From: Riptortus pedestris
Taxonomy: Eukaryota > Arthropoda > Insecta > Hemiptera > Alydidae
DNA length: 64,000 bases
Assembly: GCA_019009955.1 (NCBI GenBank)
Contig: CM032230.1
Location: 107,602,001-107,666,000, forward strand
Direction: 5' to 3'
Shown here piece after piece: positions 1 to 10,823 of this stretch (the stretch's first letter is position 1; each line of letters begins with the position of its first letter). The position numbers were made by a program, and so were the translations under genes. The notes beneath the pieces are model-generated. The model was not told the DNA's origin and did not search any database. It saw nothing but the letters and a program-made list of their open reading frames with translations.

Positions 1-1126
1 AAATTAAATAATGGAAATGCTCTTATAGTTTATATTTCTATTGGAAATAAATAACAAAGTTATTTTTTAGGAAAAATAAATAAATGAGGAGGGTGTGACG
101 AAGATTTATAACCTCACTAATCCGAATCATACTTTGAACTATCATATCACGAAGACATAACATCATTTGTCATTATATTCATTTATTAAAACCCCTTAAA
201 TAAGTACTAATATAATTATTGACTCCCGTTTAACGTATATCCCGTGTTTACTTTATTTTACGACAAACGTTACTCTAAATAACAAAGTAAACAACTTTTG
301 TTATGTGCACGTTTGCCGAAAAACAAATAGAAAATAAAAAAAGCGAGTTTTTCATTTCAGCCTCTCTTATAATCCCCACTCCCCTTTGAACCTAAACTTT
401 TTAATATAGCTTATAATCATGGAAGAATTAATGCTAATTCACATAAAGAGTTTTATTAAGTTCGGTTCAATCGTTAGTGCCCAACCAAAATTGTTGGCTC
501 CCGCTTTAGATTTTACAGTATATCTCGTTTATACTTTTCTATACGACAAAAGTGAATATAACAAAAGTTACTCTAAATAACAAAATAAACAACTTTTGCC
601 ATGTGCATATTTGCAGAAAAACCAATTGAAAACGAAATACTGCTATTTTTAATTCACCCTCCGTTACAACCCCCACTCCTGCCCGTCCCTAGAACAGTCG
701 ATATGGCTTATGATAATTAAGACGTTAGTGCTAATACACATACCGAGTTTTATTTAGTTCGCTTGGTTCTTTTGTGCCAAATAAATATATTGACTCCCGC
801 TATACTTTTTAGCGTATAACTCATTTATACTTCGGTATACGACGAAAGTGTAATAAAAAAAGTTACTCTAAATAACAAAATAAATACCTAACTTTTGTTA
901 AGTGCATACTAGCCGAAAAACCAATAGGAAACGAAATATCGCTATTTTTAATTTCAGGCCTACCTTATAACCCCCACTCCTGTTTGTCTTAGAGAATATT
1001 AATATAGCCTAAAGTCTAAGTTGGGCTAGTAGCAATATACATACCCAGTTTCATAAAATTCGGTTCAGCCGTTTATGCGTGAAAAGGTGACAAACAAACA
1101 AACAATCATACAGGAAAGAAACAAAG
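1..1126 (-). repeat. Hel-2 5' region with three tandem units
   Basis: Three related units follow each other, recognised by GACTCCCG-type anchors at 221, 496 and 792 (spacing 275 and 296 bp). Each is followed by a block containing AGTTACTCTAAATAACAAA and by a C-rich stretch. The reverse complement of the unit recurs at 9837-10090 and 53205-53340, and positions 1-220 match the reverse complement of about 53340-53560, so this is the 5' part of a minus-strand copy whose body lies off the left edge. It ends where an HLE-1 copy begins. That it belongs to a Helitron is inferred from the other copies. Confidence 0.6.
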
Positions 1127-1888
1127 TCCGTCACGCAGGGGCTGCGTAAACTAAGCAGATTTCCCTCGTGAAGTTTAGTAATAGATAAATATACATACTG
1201 CTAACACAACACCGTGAATAAATACAAACGGAAATAAGAAATGTTTCATCCAATTTCAATAGCCTGCCGACAGGAAGCGTTAGGTTAGAAATGTAAACAA
1301 ACGGTCCCGCCTCACACCGGAAAGAATAACAATTACTGAAATATATCAGAATATAACACATTAATTTTATTGAGAACTATTTACTATATCTAGTACTGTA
1401 ATTAATAATGAGTCAGAATAATTGTTATCTCAATCAATAAAATTTTAGTAGTCCAAAACTTTAAGATGGGGGGGGGGGAGTCACCAGTGCATATTTGCAT
1501 GTATCTCGTATAATAAAGGTCTCTTACAATTTTTGGTATTTAAACTTCCAATAATGTGATTTATTATGTAGCAGAGTATTGTTTACGTAACATGGGTAGA
1601 AGTGAAAAATGCAAATATCTCGGTTAATATTCAAGATAGAGAATAAATGTATATAACAATATTTATAGTAAATTTAATTTGTAATAAGATTGATTCTCTA
1701 TAATTTTTCGATCCGACGTATAGTAACGGAGATATTTCGAATTTTCGAAAATCCTCCCCTCTAAACCCCCCCTCCCACTGGTCCGATTTCAGCCGTTAAC
1801 GAACTTGATCTTTCTTTTTACATTAAACGCTTAAATATGAAGTTTGGTAAGGATTAAACAAAAATTGCGACCGCTAGAGCGGTAACAG

Positions 1889-1953
<65 letters not shown>

Positions 1954-2094
1954 TAGATATATATATACAGTTTTGAACGGACCTCATTTTCGTCATCTAC
2001 TAGGTAGGATCGATGGACATTTGAAGAAAAATGTCGAAAATTCCGTCATGAGTACAACCTCAATAGCTGATTTCCCTTAAGGGAAATCTGCTAA
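1127..2094 (+). mobile_element. HLE-1 copy A, full length (long form)
   Basis: This 968 bp copy is intact from TCCGTCACGCAGG to GGGAAATCTGCTAA. In order it shows: the 5' hairpin ACGCAG-GGG-CTGCGT; subterminal GCAGATTTCCC; a G-run near 1468; a C-rich block near 1755-1785; the stem ACCGCTAGAGCGGT near 1870; an (AT)n tract at about 1892-1965; the block GGTAGGATCGATGGACATTT; and the terminal palindrome GATTTCCCTTAAGGGAAATC followed by TGCTAA. No coding capacity is visible. Helitron-like features are a 3' hairpin next to CTRR, insertion in A/T runs, no target duplication and an inverted repeat between subterminal regions. The Helentron/HINE assignment is inferred. Confidence 0.65.
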
Positions 2095-2182
2095 AAATGC
2101 AGCTATGGTGTCTATGACATGTGAAACGAAAAGTTATCGTGAAATTTCGGGAAAAAAATCATTGTACAGACAGAGGTTACAA

Positions 2183-2187
<5 letters not shown>

Positions 2188-2272
<85 letters not shown>

Positions 2273-2705
2273 CTGTTAACGCTCTAGCGGTCGCAATTTT
2301 TGTTTGATCGTTACCAAACTCGATATTTAAACGTTTTATGTAAAAAGACAGATCAAGTTCGTTAATGGCTGAAATCGGACCAGTGGGTGGGGGGGGGGTT
2401 TAGAGGGGGATTTTCGAAAATTCGAAATATCTCCGTTACCATCGGATCAAAATATCGTATAGAACCAAATTTATTGTAAATTAAATTTACTGTAAATATT
2501 GTTATATACATTTATTCTCTATCTTGCATACTAACCGAGATATTTGCATTTTTATTAATTATGGGCCGATAACGGATGACTGAATTTCCCACTAAAAGTT
2601 AGTTCGGCCCTTTGCCGTAACTGTTCGGCTATCGTATGGAGATTTCTCTATTGTATAACTTCACGTGGGAAATCTGCTTAGTTTACGCAGCCCCTGCGTG
2701 ACGGA
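2188..2705 (-). mobile_element. HLE-1 copy B, 3'-truncated
   Basis: Read on the minus strand, it starts at 2705 with the canonical 5' terminus and runs to an (AT)n tract at about 2188-2268, where it stops; the 3' hairpin is absent. It lies 93 bp from copy A in opposite orientation, so the two share a microsatellite-to-terminus configuration. Its subterminal middle resembles copy DD (60668-61310). Confidence 0.6.
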
Positions 2706-2849
2706 TTTTTTTAGTATGACCTCGTTCGTCCTTTATCCGTCATCGAAAAACAATTTTCGTCCAATTCTGCTTGTTATGCCTGTTATGCTGTCTGCAAATA
2801 AAGTTCCAGTAAGCTTTCGACAAAAACACAGGAACTGTTTAAATTAAGA

Positions 2850-3005
2850 CGTTCCTTGAAAAATGAAATACAACCAGGAAAGCAAGACCGAACCACCACC
2901 TTCAGTCTCAATAAACAGCTAAGGGAAAGTGTTAAACAAGACATTGCAAAATATAGAGAAAACATTATCACCGGTAAACTCGTAACAAACAAATCTACTA
3001 AGAAA
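2850..3005 (+). pseudogene. Possible non-LTR retrotransposon ORF2 remnant
   Basis: One forward frame stays open for about 50 codons and reads as a lysine- and arginine-rich helical segment (KYRENIITGKLVTNKS and similar). It resembles the linker between endonuclease and reverse transcriptase in many insect LINE ORF2 proteins. There is no start, no catalytic motif, and the piece ends at HLE-1 copy C. The call is a weak family impression, and a chance open frame is possible. Confidence 0.2.
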
Positions 3006-3007
3006 AG

Positions 3008-3572
3008 TCCGTCACGCATGGGCTGCGTTAACTAAGCAGATTTCCTACGTGCGTCACGTATTGGCATTTATCAAAAGTTCAATGAGACCAATATTTGGTA
3101 TTTAAGTTTCATAACATAATAGAATATTGTTAATATGAGATGAGTAGGAGTGGGGCTTTACTGCTGAAGACCGAAAATTAAAAAATGCAAATAACTCAGT
3201 TATAATCAAGATAGTGAAAAAATATACATGACAACATTTATAGAACATTACATTTGCAATAAGATTGGATCTATACAAATTTTCAATCCGACGCATAATA
3301 ACGGAGATATTAAGAATTTTCAGAATTCTCCCCCTCTCCCTAGTCTGATTTCAGCCGTTAACGAACTTGACCTTTCTTTTTGTATAAAACGATTATATAT
3401 CAAGTTTGGTAACAATGAGACATAAATTGCGGCCACTAGAGCGGTAACTTTTGAACGGAACTCATTTTTGTCATCTCCTGGGTAGGATCGATGGACATTT
3501 GAATAATAATTTCGAAAATCGCGTCATGAGTACGACGTCAATAGCTGATTTCCCTTATGGGAAATCTGCTAA
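3008..3572 (+). mobile_element. HLE-1 copy C, short form without microsatellite
   Basis: A 565 bp copy with both ends. The 5' end continues into CACGTGCGTCACGTATT, a variant shared with copy F and partly with EE. The 3' end is a palindrome with one change (CCCTTATGGG) followed by CTGCTAA. Where other copies have (AT)n or (AC)n, this one passes straight from GCGGTAAC to TTTTGAACGG. Confidence 0.6.
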
Positions 3573-4261
3573 AACTAATAAAGAACTCTCTACTGGAAGG
3601 AATTTGATTGCGATTGGAGAAAATAAAAAGAGAAACAAATATCAAACATAGCTGTTATTTCTAAAGAAGCATCAGAATATTGGACACACCAATGTGAGGT
3701 ACTGAAGTTTCCCGTCAAACTGAGGGATATGTTCAGAATCGGTTTTTTTTTTCATGGAGTTTGATATTGTGTTGGTAACTGCGTGCTCTTGTGTTTCGTC
3801 AGTGTTAATAAGTCTTAATTGGTTTAATCGGTCTTGTAAAGATAATGGCATTAATTATGAAATTTATAATCAAAATATTAATAATAAGTACAATATAAGA
3901 AAATGCTTATTCTAAAACTTAAAATTGTAACTGTCTAGTGTCTACCTCAAAAGTAATTTCTTGAAGTCGTGGTGTTGGTTTTGGGTTGATGCGCTGGGTT
4001 GAGCACTGGAGTGATCCTGCCGCTGAGAGAGTCTGGAGCCTCGTTGTTTATTTCTTCGGATCGTCTTGCCTTCCTTCTTTTCAAAAGTAGTTCCGGTGTA
4101 CTTCAATTGACTTTCTACTTTCGGTAGTGCGGAGTCCCTAAGTTCGGGCACCAATAAAAAGTTTCAATCACGGATAACTGAAAAAAAAGGTTATAGGTAA
4201 CATCACAAGCGGTTTCAATGACAAGAATATGTGTGCATCAGGCGGGAGTTGAGAGACAAGT
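3573..4261. other. Intergenic, no recognisable gene
   Basis: Mostly AT-rich unique DNA. A GC-richer part from about 3950 to 4150 has a minus-strand open frame of 70 codons that I do not recognise and do not call as a gene. Confidence 0.3.
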
Positions 4262-5215
4262 GAGAAGGGAAGAGGCATTGTGTACCCATTCGAAGTGTGG
4301 CAACAATGCAGGAGGCACCTAGCCATTACAGCCTTAATCCACCCTACACCTATCCAACACATCTCTGGTGACTGAGGATTCGCTACGATGGTTTAGCGAT
4401 CCTATGGAAGGGACAGTCTCCTACTAACCAGCTCCCACACGAAGAGCACATGTACCAGTTTCCTGGCCTGTATGTCCTCGGGCTTTGAACACACGACCAC
4501 TACGTCTATGCCCGGCAGTGAAGGCAAGCCTCCACTCCGGACTCCACCCAGCCCTTAGTTCATATTGAGTAAGCCGCTAGAACTTACCCCATTAAGGTCG
4601 GAATGATCCCCGACCCAGAACAGCAAAGCCGACTAAGGACCTACTGTTCCTACGGTTCCCCTACCCAGGAGCTACACAGCGGGGACTTACTGCTGCCCCT
4701 GGAGAGGGCCGGCGCTGTCCCGGAGAAGGGAAGAGGCATTGTGTTCCCATATCGAGGAGTGGCTACAATGTAGGAGGCACCTAGCCGTGAGGCCTTAATC
4801 CTCCTACACCAATCCAACAACCTCATGGTGACTGAGGATTCGCTACGATGGTCAGAAGCGAATCCTATGGAAGGGACAGTCTCCTACTACCCAGCTCCCA
4901 CACAAGAGAAGTGCTCCCACACATGTACCAGTTTACCTGGCCTGTATGTCCTCGTGCTTTGAACACACGACCACTACGTCTATGACCGGCAGTGAAGGCA
5001 TGCCTCCACTCCGGACACCACCCAGCCCGTAGTTCACATTGAGTAAGCCGCTAGAACTTACCCCATTAAGGTCGGAATGATCCCCGACCCAGAACAGCAA
5101 AGCCGACTAAGGACCTTCTGTTCCTACGGTTCCCCTACCCAGCAGCTACACAGCGGGGGCTTACTGCTGCCACTGGGGAGGGCCAGCCCCGTGCCGGAGA
5201 GAAGGGAAGAGGCAG
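4262..5215. repeat. GC-rich tandem repeat, unit about 461-476 bp
   Basis: The anchor GAGAAGGGAAGAGGC occurs at 4262, 4723 and 5199, giving two full units (461 and 476 bp) and the start of a third. The units are clearly alike but diverged by point changes and small indels. The block is much richer in G+C than its surroundings. On the minus strand each unit contains a short tRNA-like stretch (TAGTGG, then GTTCAAAGCCC), which could be a decayed pol III B box. Open frames inside it are not conserved between units, so I do not call it coding. Confidence 0.6.
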
Positions 5216-5474
5216 GAGTATATATACTAGATCAGGGATGAGCAACACGCGGCCCTTTGAACATATCTATGCGGCCCTTTGAACATGTCTATGCGGCCCG
5301 ACAAGCATTCCTAAAATTTAATTTATTTCATCGACTTTCTCCCATCAATATATTGTTATAAAATTAATTATAATAAAATGCTAGTACATACTAAACTGAA
5401 ACATTTTTTGTGGCGAGTTACTCACTTTTCGGCGACTTGTTCAAACATACAATACCAACTCGCCGACTGCATGT

Positions 5475-5559
5475 TTAGCAGATTCCCTTAAGGGAAATCA
5501 GGTATTGAGGTTGTACTCATGACGTGATTTTCTAAATTATTCTTCAAATGTCCATCGAT
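5475..5559 (-). mobile_element. HLE-1 copy D, 3' end only
   Basis: Only the last ~85 bp of the element is present: the slightly shortened terminal palindrome and the CCATCGATCC block on the minus strand. It sits inside the hAT remnant and abuts its transposase frame. Confidence 0.5.
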
Positions 5560-6290
5560 CCTGGCAAATATCTGTACGATGAACTAAAGTATGTGTTGGA
5601 AAATTGTTCAATTTTATTAGAAAAGATTATTGGTATATCGACAGATGGAGCAGGAGTAATGTCAAGCATGGAGGTAGGAGTATCGGGAAGACTATTTCAA
5701 GACATTAAGAAGGTCACAGAAAGGGAAATATTCGTTAACCACTGCATAATTCACCAGGAACATTTGTGTGCGAAATGATTGTGTTTGCCAAATGTCCCAG
5801 TACTAATAATTAAACTTATCAATTTTATAAAGTCGCGCTCGTTAAATCACCGTGAATTTAAAGAATTTTTGAAAGATTTAGAAACTGAATATGGTGACGT
5901 AGTTTTTAATACCGAAGTACGTTGTCTTAGTAGAAGTGCAATGCTAAAAAGAGTATACAACTTAAAAAGCGAAATACAATTGTTCGTGGATATGAAGGGA
6001 GATGCCTTTCCTCATTTTGGTATTAAGAATGGATGTGTGATTTTGGGTTTCTTATCGACTTGACTCAGCATCTCAATGATCTTAATGTAGAACTTCAAGG
6101 AAAAGGGCAGTTTGTTCACAATTTCTATGATAAAATTCAGGGCTTTTAGCACAAATTAAAATTGTGGAAACAGCATCTTGTGCAGAATAATGTGTCCCAC
6201 TTTCCACATTTAGAAAAAGAAAACATTACAACTTCTGAAAAATACACACAATATATTAGCAAGGGTTTTCTAGATGTTGATGGTCAATGA
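5556..6290 (+). pseudogene. hAT-family transposase fragment (ZBED/GTF2IRD2-type)
   Basis: The translation contains stretches typical of hAT transposases of the group that includes GTF2IRD2- and ZBED-type domesticated proteins: IIGISTDGAGVMSS, VNHCIIHQEHLCAK, FIKSRSLNHREFKEFL, TEVRCLSRSAMLKRVYNL and, after a frame change, DLTQHLNDLNVELQGKGQFV. These correspond to the middle of the RNase H-like catalytic domain. In-frame stops are visible at 5776-5778 and about 6148, with a frameshift near 6058. The N-terminal BED finger and the C-terminal dimerisation region are missing, so this is an inactive relic. Confidence 0.7.
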
Positions 6291-6299
6291 AGGCGAATT

Positions 6300-7430
6300 A
6301 ATATTATTTTGATAATAATTTTAAAAAAAGATTATCAATTCTATATCAAAGACTAGTCTGAGAGAGCATCCAAAAAGTAAGATATTTATGTACTAAATGA
6401 AAATTGGTTAGTATTAAATGCTCATTATTATAATTGATTTAAATAATCAAGCAAAAATATTTTGCTGAATTTTTGTCGGTAACCGTAGAGGTATGACTTT
6501 TTCCTTTCAATAATTCTCTCTGTTTTAATAGTTTTAGTTAATTAGTTCTTATTTTATTTACCACTAGTGGTATCGCTCAGCAGCAACTATAAATTTATAT
6601 TTAATATATTTATTCATCAATTTGGAGTATTTTTTACAATTTGGTTTATTTGAAGGGTGCAAATCACTACAAATTGCGTGACACCAAACAAACAAATAAA
6701 TAAAACATAGAGGAATAGTCTTCAGTAGCTAGGGAAAGTTTTCCTGACTGGTTCATTTTCGAATGCCACAGGTTTAGTTTCAAAATCTAATTAAAAGAAG
6801 AATTTATTCAATAAGGTAAACAGCAAGTTTTATCTATTCACTATTGTGTTGTGTTTTGATCGGTAAGAATCATTTTAAAATTCCTCTGGAATGTTATTTA
6901 TTTGCTAACACCATCATACACCAAGTTACCTTGGCTTACACCCAGTTATTATTAATTCTGGGCCTATGTTTACATACTCGTTGAATGTTTTGCCAAATAA
7001 ATGAAAAGTTTTATTTCATTTTATGCCAGATACGTAGTTTTGTTCAGCAAATTTGAAATTATGAAATAAATGTGATTGATTGTAATTTTGCTAGCCCAGC
7101 CTCTGAACATTATGTATTTGAATTTAATTTTCTGCATCTACAAATCACACTTGATATTAATATTAAGTTTTATTATTTTTCTTATATATCCATGTAGTCT
7201 ATTGATAAAATTTGTTTTGAAATTGAATACATTTTAAACTTGAATTTTGATAATGAAATGCTTATATAGTATCATCAATGATTAGTACATTTTTACTGTC
7301 AACATAGGTTTCAGTAATTTGTATTTAATCATTAATCACTTCTTAAAATATTCAGCTTTAGAATTGTCTAACCAACTTGTGGACCTCGAATGCATTAAAT
7401 ATAATATTTCTTTAGCAGTATTACTTTCGT
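6300..7430. other. AT-rich intergenic and RING-gene upstream region
   Basis: No reading frame or repeat family is recognised. The last ~60 bp before the RING-gene start ends in a pyrimidine-rich tract and TTTAG just before GAAACAATG. A 5' UTR splice acceptor is therefore possible, and the promoter could lie further upstream. Confidence 0.3.
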
Positions 7431-7440
7431 TTAGGAAACA

Positions 7441-7513
7441 ATGCCTAGTAATAACCAGTACAATAGAGCTGCGACAGCCTCTGCTGCAGTTGTAGCAGCT
7501 GGTGCCTTGATTG
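7441..7513 (+). CDS. RING gene exon 1 (start and membrane segment)
   Basis: ATG at 7441 in the context AAACAATG. It encodes MPSNNQYNRAATASAAVVAA and on to Gly-25, split after the first base; the donor is GTAAGT. Confidence 0.6.
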
Positions 7514-10500
7514 GTAAGTTTTTATTAGCTATACTTTTTTAATTTTTGAATTATATAATTTTCAATTTCAACTAATAGTTCTTGTGGTTAAATTCCCTTC
7601 CCCCCCCACTCTGTACATCTATTATATTCCTTTAGCAACTGGTTACTCATTTTGGTTTTTAACAAGTCCTAGTGATCTATACCTGTACGTTGTGCATGTG
7701 CAATTCTCTGAGAGGACATATGTGAAGTGTAGAACACTTGTGATATATTAAATTCAAATTTCAGTAAATAATGTAAACAAAAAATGTACATTAACTAGCT
7801 CTTTTAGCATATATTTAACTGATCTTTACTATTTATTTTAGGGGGGAGGGGTCTCTTCAGGACTCGATTGTTGTAAAATCATTTACTCATCCTTTTTTAC
7901 ATCTTTATCTGGTTTAATAATTACAATTTTTGTTCTTTTCCGTGTCTCATTGGACTCATAAGGACCAATGCAATACATCACTATCCCAGTCTTCATTGAA
8001 ATTTTGTCTTTTTATGATATAGTTTAGCTGATTAAATTTGGAAATAAATCCTCCAACTATCTTTTTGAAGAGGTATAAGTAAGTTGCTCCTTTGTAAATG
8101 TAATTTTATCAAGAATATAAGTAAAATCCACTTATGCTGAATTCTATTAAAAAGTGATTAAGTGGGACTCTAGCTCACAAGGATTACTGGATACTCTTGT
8201 TGACTAGTTTTTAGTTTCCAAAAATAACAATCTCTGAGTGTGATGGAGTTGTTTACCTAAATTATTATTTGTTTAATTACTGTAGCTCAGGTTGGCCATG
8301 TGTGATACTACATTGGATATTGGACTTGCTAAACTCAGAGTCATGGGTCAATTCTCACAAGTGCAATTTCTTTTGTTACTCGCAAAATAAAATCCTTAGT
8401 CCCGCCATGTCTAGGAAACAATTTTTAACATGGAGAGGTTTCTGCAGAGTGTGGAAGCATCTGATCTTTGCAACTACTCTTTATTAAATTTCTCTGTCCA
8501 TATTATTGCTCTGTTATTATTCCTCCTGTGTAATTGAAGGAAACATGTTCACATCCAGAATCTCCAGTCTAGAGGTTTTCATATACTTAGATGTTTGTAT
8601 TTATTTATTTTTAGCACCAGAATTTGTGCTTTCTTTGTAAATTTATAACTGTACTAATGATCAATACATAGCTCATATACACCTTGTACTATTAATATTT
8701 TCTCATTATGTGCAGGCTTGGGCTTTGCTGCATACCAGCACTTTTTTAACAAGAATAATAATAATCAAAATGCTGCCCCACATGTGCCGAGATCTACAAA
8801 TACAAGGTAATATTTTTAGTCTTCTTTAATTTCTCTCTCACCCCCCCCCCCACAGTAGTTTGCTAGTCAATGCCTAGTTGTTCTACACTCTGAAATATAT
8901 AGAATAATACTACCTACTTCAACGTAACATATAGCTACCCAAACAAATCGAATTTAAAGTAGAAGTCTGAAAAAAAATGTAGAAGCCTGAAAAAAACAAG
9001 ACAAGAATATAAATAACTCACTTAAAATTGAGTTAAAGAAAAAATTGTAGTATATTATTTCATTAATAAATTTTATATATATATATAACATTTTACAATG
9101 AGGAAAAATGAAGGTAAACATGACTTTATATTTTACCGCTACTGCTTCTGGTTTAATTTAGATTCATTAGGTGCAGTACCTAATGTCATCATGACAAAAA
9201 ACAATATGCGTTTAAACTCGATATGATATTTTCAGGGTACCACTATTATTTAATTCCATCCGGTAGATAAATTATAAAATAATGTTTTGCATCAATAATA
9301 TAAGTAGAAGAATGTTGAGAAGTCTCATGCGGGAGCGGAAGATGAAAGGAGCCTTACCAGTTAATTGAGTTTGCTTATTTCCCGTCTGGGATTACTGGAA
9401 GCAATTTTCAGTGAGATTCACTATTACAAATACAATCTTACGTGCAAAATTTTGCCTATACTATGTGAGCTCGGATTGGCTTTTGAAAGGATATATGTTC
9501 ATTATAAATGATATTTAATTGTAATAAATGCTACCAATGATTATGGTTTGAACTATTGAAAAACGGTGAGTCAAGAAGTGTAGAGGGATAGATTAGGAAC
9601 ACATTTTCATTTATACTTCAAAAATAAAATTTCTATTCTATTAATCCCCAAATGTTACCACTCAGGGTTGGTGATTTCGGAAAATCATTACGTCGTGGAG
9701 GGAAGTGTAATTGTACACATTGAAGTCTTACTATCAAAATACCAGTCGAGAATGATTTCCTGGGCATCGCCGGGTACCTTAGCTTTTGTGATATTCATTT
9801 TTGTCTTTTAACAATGTATACACTATATATATGAGATATACACTATAAACTAAAGCGGGAGTCAACTATTTTATTGGGCGTAACGATTGAACCGAACTTA
9901 ACAAAACTCGGTATGTCAATTAGCATTAATATTCCATGATTATAAGCTATATTCAAATGTTTAGGTTAGAACGGGAGTGGGGCTTATAAGGGAGGCCTGA
10001 AATAAAAATTCGCGATATTTCGTAGTCTATTTATTTTCGTCAAACGTGCACATAACAAAAGTTGTTTACTTTGTTATTTAGAGTAACTTATGTTTTATCC
10101 ATTTTTTCGGGAACAATGTATGAAGCAAATAATTTGCGTATAATATTGATATGCTCATCAATTCTTTCCAATATGAACTACCAGGTACCTCACATGGAAA
10201 AATGAATTCAAATCTATGTTAATATTTTGACCTTAATAATTCAAAGCTATGCATAATGCACAGGAGACGGGAAATATGACAATATGGAGGACATTGAAGT
10301 CTTACTTAATTTTATTATTAAAAAAATCCAATGCAACAACGGGTATAAACCCTAAACACTGGGACGGGTAAATGTCAAAATATTGCGCAAAGTAATAATA
10401 ATGCCTTACCAAAAAAATACCATCACCATTCAGCCTCAAATGAATTCCCGGGCGAAGCAGGGTATCTGAGCTAGTATATATATATATATATCAGCACACC

Positions 10501-10763
10501 CCCATTTCTACTCATATGGATTTTTACTTAGAAATAGATAATATTTGGTGAGAAGAGATCAATTGTGTCTCATACCAGCACATGCGAAATCTGCTTAGTT
10601 CATGCAGGCCCTGCATGTTAGCCTTTATTTTTGTTAATTTTAGCAGATTTCCCTTAAGGGAAATCAGCTATTGAGGCTGTACTCATGACGGAATTTTCGA
10701 AATTTTTCTTCAAATGTCCATCGATCCTACCCAGGAGATGACGAAAATGATATCCGTTCAAAA

Positions 10764-10823
<60 letters not shown>

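Larger units (their letters stand above)
5233..6300 (+). mobile_element. hAT-like transposon remnant
   Basis: The left end CAGGGATGAGCAACACGCGG resembles hAT termini, which start CAGGG and are often followed by GCGGCCC. Just inside lie two to three copies of a 22 bp direct repeat containing TGCGGCCCTTTGAACAT. A damaged transposase frame follows at 5556-6290, and a truncated HLE-1 end is inserted between (5475-5559). I did not find the opposite terminal repeat. Confidence 0.5.

Noticed and set aside
1127..2094. HLE-1 as a classical MITE with terminal inverted repeats
   Set aside because: The inverted match is subterminal at the 5' end and terminal at the 3' end, the outermost bases do not pair, and no consistent target duplication is seen.
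4168..4362. Minus-strand frame overlapping the GC-rich tandem repeat
   Set aside because: The frame is not conserved in the second unit.
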